Assembly (NCBI GenBank): GCA_007122505.1
Contig: SKTQ01000279.1
Span: 1 to 6,590, forward strand
DNA from: Bacteroidales bacterium
Lineage (GTDB): Bacteria; Bacteroidota; Bacteroidia; Bacteroidales; UBA7960
Reading direction: 5' to 3'
DNA: 6,590 nt
Part shown: positions 1 to 4,784 of the stretch, piece by piece
Layout: every line of letters begins with the position of its first letter
Position numbering within the stretch: position 1 is the stretch's first letter
Made by a program: the position numbers and the translations under genes
The notes under the pieces: generated by a model
Seen by the model: only the letters and a program-made list of their open reading frames with translations
What the model was told of the DNA's origin: nothing
The model's database searches: none

Positions 1-222
1 TAATCAAACACAATTATATATGTTTGTTTATCAAAAAGTTACATATTAGACAAAATTTTTATCCGGAAGTCAGGAGGGCTGCCCCTTTAGGGGCAAAATC
101 TTGGTAGAATCTCTGCAGAGGAACCCTTCCAAGAGATGCAACCACACCCATCTATGTTCTTTTTTCGTATCTTGTACCGCTATTGTGCATCCCATGATGA
201 TGCAGATAAAAGACTAAAATTA
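1..222. other. AT-rich leader upstream of ccmB
   Basis: No gene is supported here. The first 60 bases are very AT-rich and hold TATGTTTG at 19-26, which fits the Bacteroidetes -7 consensus TAnnTTTG; its -33 TTTG partner would lie at or beyond the window edge, so this promoter guess is weak. Bases 81-134 carry palindromes listed separately. An open frame in phase with ccmB runs back to an ATG at 136, but its first 29 codons do not resemble a CcmB N-terminus, so 136-222 is treated as untranslated leader. Confidence 0.5.
81..134. repeat. Palindromic leader element, possible dispersed Bacteroidetes repeat
   Basis: GCCCC-TTTA-GGGGC (81-94) is a perfect 5-bp stem with a 4-base loop. It is followed by AAAATCTTGGTAGAAT (95-110), a perfect 10-bp palindrome CTCTGCAGAG (111-120), and CCAAGA (129-134), which can pair with TCTTGG (99-104). 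From memory, many Bacteroidetes genomes carry dispersed units built as a short variable hairpin followed by a conserved 'AAATATTGGTAGAA'-like tail, and this matches that plan. The stems are seen directly; membership of a repeat family is inference. It could also act as structured 5' leader RNA of the ccm transcript. Confidence 0.5.
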
Positions 223-882
223 ATGCAGTTACGGAAAATTGGCGCATTGATCAGGAAGGAAGCAAAGCTGGAATGGCGGCAAAAATATGCCCTCGGGGGC
301 ATGCTGTTGTATCTCATCTCCACAGTATTTGTTGCATACCTCGCTTTTGAGGGGATGATCCCCGGGCAGACCTGGAATGCGCTCTTTTGGCTGATTATGC
401 TGTTCGCTGCCATGAACAGCATCCTGAAAAGCTTTATGCAGGAGCATGAAAACCGGCATCTGTATTATTTCAGCCTGGTAAGTGCGGGTGAGTTCATGGC
501 CGCAAAGATGATGTATAATGCGATTCTGATGCTGGGGCTGGGCATTATAGGCTTCCTGGTTTTTATTTCTTTCATGGGAAACCCCTTGGTTGCCATGCCC
601 CTTTTCCTGTTGAATATGCTTCTTGGCATGATCGGCTTCGCAGCCATACTCAGCCTGATTTCTGCCATTGCCTCACGGGCAAAGAACAATTTCACCCTGA
701 TGGCTGTCCTGGGCTTTCCCCTCATCTTACCACTCTTGTTGTTGCTAATCAGGGTGTCATCGGCCGGTCTTCATGGGGCCTCCGTGACCGACATGGCCGC
801 CGATATCCTCATCATCGTCCTCCTGATCTCAATATCCATCATTCTATCTATGATATTATTTCCGTATATTTGGCGTGATTAA
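223..882 (+). CDS. ccmB: CcmB, haem exporter membrane subunit
   Basis: CcmB is an inner-membrane permease of the CcmABCD complex, which drives release of haem-loaded CcmE during c-type cytochrome maturation. The 219-residue product fits the family length and shows about six membrane segments (roughly residues 24-43, 52-72, 97-118, 124-150, 160-180 and 194-214). The first loop has the family pattern AAMNSILKSFMQE followed by RHLYYFSL and a later K-x-x-Y-N, and the protein ends FPYIWRD, a typical CcmB tail. I chose ATG 223 over the in-frame ATG at 136 because Met-Gln-Leu-Arg-Lys at 223 starts a normal CcmB N-terminus and the extra 29 residues look random. No Shine-Dalgarno is visible; the preceding bases are A-rich. 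It is first in the + strand operon. No ccmA lies beside it; the likely partner ATPase is on the other strand at 4152-4775. Confidence 0.94.
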   Translation: MQLRKIGALIRKEAKLEWRQKYALGGMLLYLISTVFVAYLAFEGMIPGQTWNALFWLIMLFAAMNSILKSFMQEHENRHLYYFSLVSAGEFMAAKMMYNAILMLGLGIIGFLVFISFMGNPLVAMPLFLLNMLLGMIGFAAILSLISAIASRAKNNFTLMAVLGFPLILPLLLLLIRVSSAGLHGASVTDMAADILIIVLLISISIILSMILFPYIWRD

Positions 883-935
883 ACCGCGATACTGCACGTG
901 CGATCATGCCCGGCATCAACAAAAATGAACATAAC

Positions 936-1637
936 ATGCAGACTTTCAGGAAACACTGGTGGAAATTTCTCGGTATTCTGCTGATCATCTGGGTGATCCT
1001 GGGTGGTTTCCTTTTTGAGGTACCCGATCTGCCCGTGATCCGGCAAAGCATCCGGAATATCTATTTCCATGTGGGCATGTGGTTTGGGATGATCTTTATA
1101 CTCTTTGTGGGAGTGGTTTTCAGTATCCGGTACCTGCTGACCAACGATCCGGAGGCCGACATGAAAGCATTTGCCGCGGTGAGAACCGGCCTGCTCTTTG
1201 GTGCGCTTGGACTTATCACCGGCATGTTGTGGGCAAAATATACCTGGGGTGCTTTCTGGGTGAACGACCCGAAACTCAATGGTGCAGTGGTGGGTATGCT
1301 TACCTACCTGGCATACATTGTTTTGAGGTCCTCCGTGGAGGACCAGGACAAAAGGGCACGGCTGGCGGCCGTTTACAATGTGTTCGCCTTTGTGTTGTTT
1401 TTTGTATTTATCATGATATTGCCACGGACAGCTTCGGCATCCATCCATCCGGGCGTGGATGGCAACCCGGCCCTGGCAACCGGCGATCTTGCCCCACAAA
1501 TGCGGATCGTATTCTATCCCGCCATGGCAGGATGGTTTATCATGGCCTGGTGGCTGTTTACCATCCTGTTCAGAGCAGAAAAGCTGGATGCCCGCATCAA
1601 CGAATTAAAAGATAACCAACATACAGAACATGGGTGA
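936..1637 (+). CDS. ccmC: CcmC, haem-handling membrane protein (WWD domain)
   Basis: CcmC presents haem on the outer face of the inner membrane and helps attach it to CcmE. Counting from the start at 936 (233 residues), the protein shows six membrane segments. The WWD haem-handling stretch lies at about residues 99-114 (W-A-K-Y-T-W-G-A-F-W-V-N-D-P-K-L), and the two expected external haem-ligand histidines are His45 (IYFHVGMWF) and His171 (SIHPG). An in-frame ATG at 906 would add ten residues; I prefer 936 because Met-Gln-Thr-Phe-Arg-Lys-His-Trp-Trp-Lys is the usual short lead into the first membrane segment and the bases before it are A-rich. It starts 53 bp after ccmB, and its last 8 bases overlap the small ccmD-like gene, which suggests translational coupling. 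The WWD motif also occurs in CcmF and CcsA, but the six-segment length identifies CcmC. Confidence 0.96.
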   Translation: MQTFRKHWWKFLGILLIIWVILGGFLFEVPDLPVIRQSIRNIYFHVGMWFGMIFILFVGVVFSIRYLLTNDPEADMKAFAAVRTGLLFGALGLITGMLWAKYTWGAFWVNDPKLNGAVVGMLTYLAYIVLRSSVEDQDKRARLAAVYNVFAFVLFFVFIMILPRTASASIHPGVDGNPALATGDLAPQMRIVFYPAMAGWFIMAWWLFTILFRAEKLDARINELKDNQHTEHG

Positions 1638-1788
1638 GACAAAAATACTGGTGGTCATTCTACTGCTGGTGATCATTTTCCTGGGAATTGCCGTGTTCCT
1701 TTTTTACCTGGAACATAAGATCAGTGCTGCCGAAAAGAAAATCGGCAAGCTGGAAGCGCAACAAAAAAAAGGGAACAATCAGTCATGA
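1630..1788 (+). CDS. ccmD: CcmD-like small membrane protein (52 aa)
   Basis: This 52-codon gene is easily missed. It starts at ATG 1630 inside the end of ccmC (8-bp overlap) and stops at TGA 1786-1788, sharing ATGA with the ccmE start. The product has a four-residue lead, one hydrophobic helix at about residues 5-26 ending FLFYLEHK, and a strongly charged helical tail (KISAAEKKIGKLEAQQKK). This is the build of CcmD-family proteins: one membrane span followed by a charged cytoplasmic helix. CcmD stabilises CcmABC and helps release haem-bearing CcmE. Position between ccmC and ccmE is the canonical one. The sequence is too short and simple for recognition by motif, so the call rests on position, topology and length. 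Overlaps at both ends point to tight co-translation. Confidence 0.85.
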   Translation: MGETKILVVILLLVIIFLGIAVFLFYLEHKISAAEKKIGKLEAQQKKGNNQS

Positions 1789-2189
1789 AAAAAACGCAGA
1801 TCATCGGTTTGATCTTTGTGGTGATTGCCATTGGTGCCATCATCAGCACGGTGTATAATGCCGACACCTATGCCAGCTTTGCCGATGCGCGTGAACAGCC
1901 GGGTCGTGATTTCCGTATCATCGGGGAGCTGGACCGGACCCATCCCATCGAAGAAAAAGTCGTCAACAATACCTTAACCCTCACATTCCATATGGACGAC
2001 AGGCACGGGGAAGTTGCAGAAGTGCTTTATTTTGGCGCCAAACCCCAGGATTTTGATTTGTCAGATGAGGTGGTCCTTATCGGCAGATACGAAGGTAACC
2101 GCTTTGTAGCAGGAAGCCTGTTGTTGAAATGCCCCTCAAAATACAAGCCCGATGAGATCGGTCAAACGGAGTATCTTATTGAAGAATAA
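1785..2189 (+). CDS. ccmE: CcmE haem chaperone, CXXXY variant
   Basis: CcmE is a membrane-anchored periplasmic OB-fold protein that carries haem from CcmC to the cytochrome ligation machinery. The 134-residue product has one N-terminal membrane anchor (about residues 5-23), a beta-rich domain with family features (TYASFADA near 28-35, F-x-x-x-G-E-L near 43-49, YFGAKPQDF at 82-90), and a C-terminal K-C-P-S-K-Y-K-P-D-E. In the E. coli type the haem-binding residue is a His in HDENY-like context; here that position is Cys116, giving C116-P-S-K-Y120, a CXXXY motif. This variant is known from archaea, Desulfovibrio-type bacteria ('System I*') and, as I recall, Bacteroidetes. The start ATG overlaps the ccmD-like stop by four bases. 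It is the last gene of the + strand operon; no ccmF follows. Confidence 0.93.
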   Translation: MKKTQIIGLIFVVIAIGAIISTVYNADTYASFADAREQPGRDFRIIGELDRTHPIEEKVVNNTLTLTFHMDDRHGEVAEVLYFGAKPQDFDLSDEVVLIGRYEGNRFVAGSLLLKCPSKYKPDEIGQTEYLIEE

Positions 2190-2203
2190 AACAACTTCTG
2201 TAG

Positions 2204-2225
2204 AGGTGCATTTGCACCTTTTTCT
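2204..2225 (+). terminator. Probable intrinsic terminator of the ccm operon
   Basis: A near-perfect hairpin, AGGTGCA (2204-2210) pairing with TGCACCT (2213-2219), lies 14 bases after the ccmE stop and runs into five T residues (2219-2223). Stem, position and T run together suit a rho-independent terminator. The bases just before the stem, TGTAG (2199-2203), are the same tag that precedes the palindrome at 2456, so the hairpin may be a repeat-derived element doing terminator duty. Confidence 0.65.
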
Positions 2226-2239
2226 TGGTATCCGGGGCT

Positions 2240-2271
2240 GTTTTTTGGACAGGTCAAGCCCTGTCCCTACA
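2240..2271 (-). repeat. REP-like unit A
   Basis: Stem GGACAGG (2247-2253) pairs with CCTGTCC (2260-2266) around the loop TCAAGC. CTACA (2267-2271), the complement of TGTAG, directly flanks the stem, so by the GTAG-tag convention the unit points to the - strand. A run of T (2241-2246) flanks the other side. Confidence 0.85.
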
Positions 2272-2295
2272 TTCTGCTCTTACAAATAAAACATT

Positions 2296-2317
2296 TTGGC
2301 CGGTCAAGCCCGGCCAA
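2296..2317 (-). repeat. REP-like unit B
   Basis: Stem TTGGCCGG (2296-2303) pairs with CCGGCCAA (2310-2317) around the same TCAAGC loop as unit A. There is no clear GTAG tag. Orientation is taken from the loop, which matches unit A. Confidence 0.8.
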
Positions 2318-2406
2318 CACAGAGGCGGCGTGGGAAAATGAAAACAACCACGATTACCCGAAAACAATAATTGTGTTTCGAAAAAACCCGTCGGATACGT
2401 TTGTAT

Positions 2407-2426
2407 AGGCCGGGCTTGACCGGCCT
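2407..2426 (+). repeat. REP-like unit B'
   Basis: Stem AGGCCGG (2407-2413) pairs with CCGGCCT (2420-2426) around loop GCTTGA. Its central 18 bases are the exact reverse complement of unit B, but the outer stem bases differ (A/T here, TT/AA in B). It is preceded by GTATA, possibly a decayed form of the GTAG tag. Confidence 0.8.
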
Positions 2427-2450
2427 TAGATTAATCGATCGGGGAATAGC

Positions 2451-2482
2451 TGTAGGGACAGGGCTTGACCTGTCCAAAAAAC
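2451..2482 (+). repeat. REP-like unit A'
   Basis: TGTAG (2451-2455) sits directly before stem GGACAGG (2456-2462), loop GCTTGA (2463-2468) and CCTGTCC (2469-2475), followed by six A residues. The whole 32 bases are the exact reverse complement of unit A. The GTAG tag immediately 5' of a GC-rich stem is the hallmark of REP sequences moved by RAYT-type Y1 transposases. Confidence 0.85.
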
Positions 2483-2500
2483 CGGTGTTAAATCCCAAAG

Positions 2501-2514
2501 GACCTGTCCAAAAA
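2501..2514 (+). repeat. Truncated copy of unit A'
   Basis: GACCTGTCCAAAAA repeats exactly the 3' half of unit A' (2467-2480): end of loop, right stem arm and A run. The left arm and TGTAG tag are missing, so no hairpin can form. It looks like a remnant. Confidence 0.7.
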
Positions 2515-2574
2515 CCCAGCGGTTGATAATTCTATATGGAATATATTACAAAAAGGACAAGATTATAATTTGAG

Positions 2575-2597
2575 AAATAAAAATAGTTTAGGCTATT
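2575..2597 (-). terminator. Weak candidate terminator of the lpx operon
   Basis: On the - strand, 11 bases past the lpxD stop, AATAG (2597-2593) can pair with CTATT (2586-2582) around a six-base loop and is followed by TTTATTT (2581-2575). The stem is only five bases and AT-rich, so termination here is a guess; the repeat array downstream could also stop transcription. Confidence 0.3.
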
Positions 2598-2608
2598 ATC
2601 TTAATCTT

Positions 2609-3535
2609 TCAAAGCTTTTCGATGATCTCCGGCAGTCTTTTCATCATAGCCAGTTCTTTCATCTTTTCCCTGGCGTCCTGAACCGGCGATCCAAAATAGG
2701 TTTTGTTGCCTTCCAGCGATTTGGCAATACCCGATTGCCCCAGCACCACGGCACCTTCGCCGATGGTCAGGTCTTTTTGTACGCCCACCTGGCCCCAAAG
2801 GATCACGTTGTCTTCTACGTTAACGCAGCCTGCTATGCCCACCTGGGCCGCAAAAAGGCAGTTTTTGCCGATGATGGTATCATGGCCGATCTGTATCAGG
2901 TTATCCATTTTGGTGCCTTGCCCGATGGTGGTGTCGCCGGAAACCCCTTTGTCGATGGTGGTGTTGGCACCGATTTCCACATGGTCTTCAATAACCACAC
3001 GGCCGCAGGATTCAAGCTTGTCATAGAAATCGGGACGCCGCTTGAAATAAAAAGCATCAGCGCCGATCACCGCACCCGAATGAATGATCACGTGGTCGCC
3101 GATCACAGAATGGTCGTAAATACTGACATTGGGATGGATCAGGCAGTTTTTGCCGATGGTCACCTTGTTACCGATGAACACTCCCGGCTGGATACGGGTA
3201 CCTTCTCCAATTTCCGCATCCGGGCTGATCATGCTGTCGGCGGCGATAAACGGACGAAAACGCTTGATCAGGCTGACGAAATCCCGGAACGGATCATCGG
3301 AAAAGATCAGTGCCTTCCCGTTGGGGGTGGTCATTTTTTTATTGATGATGATGGTGGTGGCAGCAGATTCCAGTGCCTTCTTATAATATTTGGGATGGTC
3401 AACAAAGGTGATATCGCCGTTTTCTACCCGGTGTATTTCGTTGATGCCGCTGACAGGAAAGTCAGGGTCTCCGGCAAATTCCGCAACAAGGTACCCGGAG
3501 ATTTCCTTCAGCGTCTTGGGAGGTGTTATTCGCAT
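2609..3535 (-). CDS. lpxD: LpxD-type UDP-3-O-acylglucosamine N-acyltransferase, short paralogue
   Basis: LpxD enzymes transfer a 3-hydroxyacyl chain from ACP to the 2-amino group of UDP-3-O-acylglucosamine, the third step of lipid A synthesis in the cytoplasm. The 308-residue protein has an N-terminal uridine-binding-type domain (about 1-103, with GDITFVDHPKYYKKALESAA near 40-59), a left-handed beta-helix of hexapeptide repeats (about 105-275), and a short C-terminal helix. His218 in NLIQIGHDTIIG matches the catalytic His of E. coli LpxD (QIAHNVVIG). It is about 30 residues shorter than the classic LpxD of around 340. As I recall, Bacteroidetes often carry two copies, the full-length one near lpxC and a short one after efp; this one resembles the second. 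The start is 9 nt after the efp stop. Whether it N-acylates lipid A precursors or another UDP-sugar is not decided by sequence. Confidence 0.9.
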   Translation of the reverse strand: MRITPPKTLKEISGYLVAEFAGDPDFPVSGINEIHRVENGDITFVDHPKYYKKALESAATTIIINKKMTTPNGKALIFSDDPFRDFVSLIKRFRPFIAADSMISPDAEIGEGTRIQPGVFIGNKVTIGKNCLIHPNVSIYDHSVIGDHVIIHSGAVIGADAFYFKRRPDFYDKLESCGRVVIEDHVEIGANTTIDKGVSGDTTIGQGTKMDNLIQIGHDTIIGKNCLFAAQVGIAGCVNVEDNVILWGQVGVQKDLTIGEGAVVLGQSGIAKSLEGNKTYFGSPVQDAREKMKELAMMKRLPEIIEKL

Positions 3536-3544
3536 GTCACAGGT

Positions 3545-4108
3545 TTATTTAACTCTTTCTGCGTAGGCTTTGGTGCGTGTATCTACTTTGATCTTCTCCC
3601 CGGTGTCAATAAACAACGGAACGTTCACCACCGCACCGGTCTCGAGCGTGGCCGCCTTCAAGGTGTTGGTGGCGGTGTCGCCCCTGACACCAGGCTCGGT
3701 ATAGGTCACCTCCAGTTCTACAAAAGGCGGAAGATCACAACTCAGCGGTGTTTCCGTGTCGGCATGGAACATAATCTCCACCTCCTGACCCTCTTTCAGA
3801 AATTCCGGGGCATCCAACAGATGTTCTTCAATACTCACCTGCTCAAATGTGGCTGTGTGCATGAAATGATAACCCAGTTCATCCTTATACAGGAACTGAT
3901 AGGGTCGTCTTTCAACCCTTGCAACGTTCACTTTGTGTCCGGCATTGAATGTGTGCGCCAGCACTTTACCGGTCTTCAGGTTTTTCAGCCTGGTGCGAAC
4001 AAACGCACCCCCTTTGCCCGGCTTTACATGTTGGAATTCTACGATGGTAAAAAGCTCGTTGTTCAGCTCCAGGCAAAGCCCGTTCCTAAAATCAGCAGTT
4101 GTAGCCAT
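3545..4108 (-). CDS. efp: Elongation factor P
   Basis: EF-P binds between the P and E sites of the ribosome and relieves stalling at consecutive prolines. The 187-residue product has the normal length and three beta-barrel domains: KOW-like domain I (about 1-63), OB domain II (about 65-127) and OB domain III (about 129-185). The tip loop of domain I reads K29-P-G-K32-G-G-A, so a lysine is at the position modified in E. coli (K34), rather than the arginine rhamnosylated in Pseudomonas; the sequence alone does not show whether K32 is modified. The C-terminal signature region is recognisable (GVRGDTATNTLKAATLETGA at 150-169). The gap to the upstream ATPase gene is 43 nt, the longest in the operon, and may hold a weak internal promoter. 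efp between lipid A genes is a familiar Bacteroidetes arrangement. Confidence 0.97.
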   Translation of the reverse strand: MATTADFRNGLCLELNNELFTIVEFQHVKPGKGGAFVRTRLKNLKTGKVLAHTFNAGHKVNVARVERRPYQFLYKDELGYHFMHTATFEQVSIEEHLLDAPEFLKEGQEVEIMFHADTETPLSCDLPPFVELEVTYTEPGVRGDTATNTLKAATLETGAVVNVPLFIDTGEKIKVDTRTKAYAERVK

Positions 4109-4151
4109 AAATCAATATCAATCAGTTAATTTGAGAAAATTGGCCACAAAA

Positions 4152-4775
4152 TTAATAAAATTTCGACAATGTGAATAGAGAAAAATTGCCCGGATACTCC
4201 TCGGCTTGATGATTGGAGGCCACAAAAACCGTTTTGTTCCTGCCATAACCGGCAAGCATGCGCCCGTACCACTCACGGCCCTCCCTGTCAAGATTGGAAC
4301 ATGGCTCGTCCAGCAACAAGAGCCGGGCATCGGAAAGCATCGCCAGGATAAGCTTTACCCGTTGCTTCATCCCTGAAGAGAACTGCCTGATCTGCTTCTC
4401 ATCGCCGGAGGGGAGCCCGGCTTCACGGATGATTTTATCAATAATATTATTATTGGGAAGGGCTTTGCACTGACGCTGAAAGCGAATCAGTTCCGGAAGG
4501 GTGAATTCCTCGATCAGCTCCATATAGGGAGCACTAACGGACAAGTGGGCATACATCCTGTCGGGCTCAACATTTATTTCGTCAACATAGCATCGGATGT
4601 GGCCTTTGGTTGGCGGAAGAAAGCCGGCCAGCATTTTCAGGAAGGTGGATTTGCCGCTGCCGTTTTTACCGAGAATGGCATACTGTCCACCGGCATCGAA
4701 CACATAGTTTATGTCTTTGAAAACCCATTGCCGGCCAAATCTTTTCCCGGCGCCATGCAGTTCAATCCGCATCAT
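4152..4775 (-). CDS. ccmA: ABC transporter ATPase, probable CcmA partner of CcmB/CcmC
   Basis: A single ABC nucleotide-binding domain of 207 residues with no membrane segment. Walker A is G36-K-N-G-S-G-K-S-T44, the ABC signature is S133-S-G-M-K-Q-R139, Walker B is LLLLDEP with Asp156 and Glu157, and the switch His is His189 (ASNH). All catalytic residues are present. No glutamine lies between residues 76 and 98, where the Q-loop should be; the stretch reads S-V-S-A-P-Y-M-E-L-I-E-E-F, a pattern I associate with Bacteroidetes members of this group. Length and single-domain build match CcmA. ccmB in this window has no ATPase beside it, so I infer this is its partner, powering haem release from CcmE. 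The start is 9 nt after the lpxA stop; a second ATG follows at once. Alternatively it serves an unrelated permease, for example in lipid export. Confidence 0.8.
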   Translation of the reverse strand: MMRIELHGAGKRFGRQWVFKDINYVFDAGGQYAILGKNGSGKSTFLKMLAGFLPPTKGHIRCYVDEINVEPDRMYAHLSVSAPYMELIEEFTLPELIRFQRQCKALPNNNIIDKIIREAGLPSGDEKQIRQFSSGMKQRVKLILAMLSDARLLLLDEPCSNLDREGREWYGRMLAGYGRNKTVFVASNHQAEEYPGNFSLFTLSKFY

Positions 4776-4784
4776 CAGACATAT

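Larger units (their letters stand above)
2240..2514. repeat. Nested REP-like palindrome array
   Basis: Four palindromic units plus a fragment are arranged as A, B, (centre), B', A', fragment. A (2240-2271) and A' (2451-2482) are perfect 32-bp reverse complements; B (2298-2315) and B' (2408-2425) are perfect 18-bp reverse complements. All four share the loop TCAAGC / GCTTGA, while A and B differ in stem sequence with pairing kept. Bases between the units show no matching symmetry, so this is not one long inverted repeat but opposed copies, like a BIME (mosaic of REP units). No transposase gene is present. Confidence 0.85.
2190..2608. other. 419-bp convergent intergenic region
   Basis: This gap separates the converging ccm (+) and lpx (-) operons. 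It holds the terminator hairpin at 2204-2225, the nested REP-like array at 2240-2514, an imperfect hairpin at 2359-2380 in the middle of the array (CGAAAACAA pairing with TTGTGTTTCG with one bulged G), and a weak AT-rich terminator candidate for the - strand near 2575-2597. A 64-codon frame on the - strand (2304-2498) lies wholly in the repeats and has no protein-like composition. I see no RNA gene or coding region. Confidence 0.75.

Noticed and set aside
136..222. N-terminal extension of ccmB by 29 codons from ATG 136.
   Set aside because: Residues do not look like CcmB and the stretch follows a palindromic leader element; ATG 223 gives the family length.
879..1499. A 206-codon - strand frame across ccmC.
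   Set aside because: Codon-aligned antisense of ccmC, His/Gln/Lys-rich with no domain; ccmC is unmistakable.
1079..1615. A 178-codon + strand frame inside ccmC.
   Set aside because: Different-phase shadow of ccmC; Cys/Gly/Arg-rich, no recognisable features, no room for its own expression signals.
2240..2482. The array as a single MITE or insertion sequence with 32-bp terminal inverted repeats.
   Set aside because: No target-site duplication is visible, the inner parts carry their own palindromes, and there is no transposase remnant; opposed REP-like units explain it better.
2304..2498. A 64-codon - strand frame in the intergenic region.
   Set aside because: Built from the palindromic repeats; no start context or protein-like composition.
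2240..2514. A CRISPR array.
   Set aside because: Units are palindromic, few, in opposite orientations and irregularly spaced; no direct repeats with uniform spacers.
2570..4129. A 519-codon open frame on the + strand opposite both lpxD and efp.
   Set aside because: It is codon-for-codon antisense to both genes, which happen to lie in the same phase. Stops would arise only where the sense genes use TTA, CTA or TCA, codons they avoid. The translation is rich in His, Phe, Gly and Asp with no family features, whereas the - strand products are clear LpxD and EF-P.
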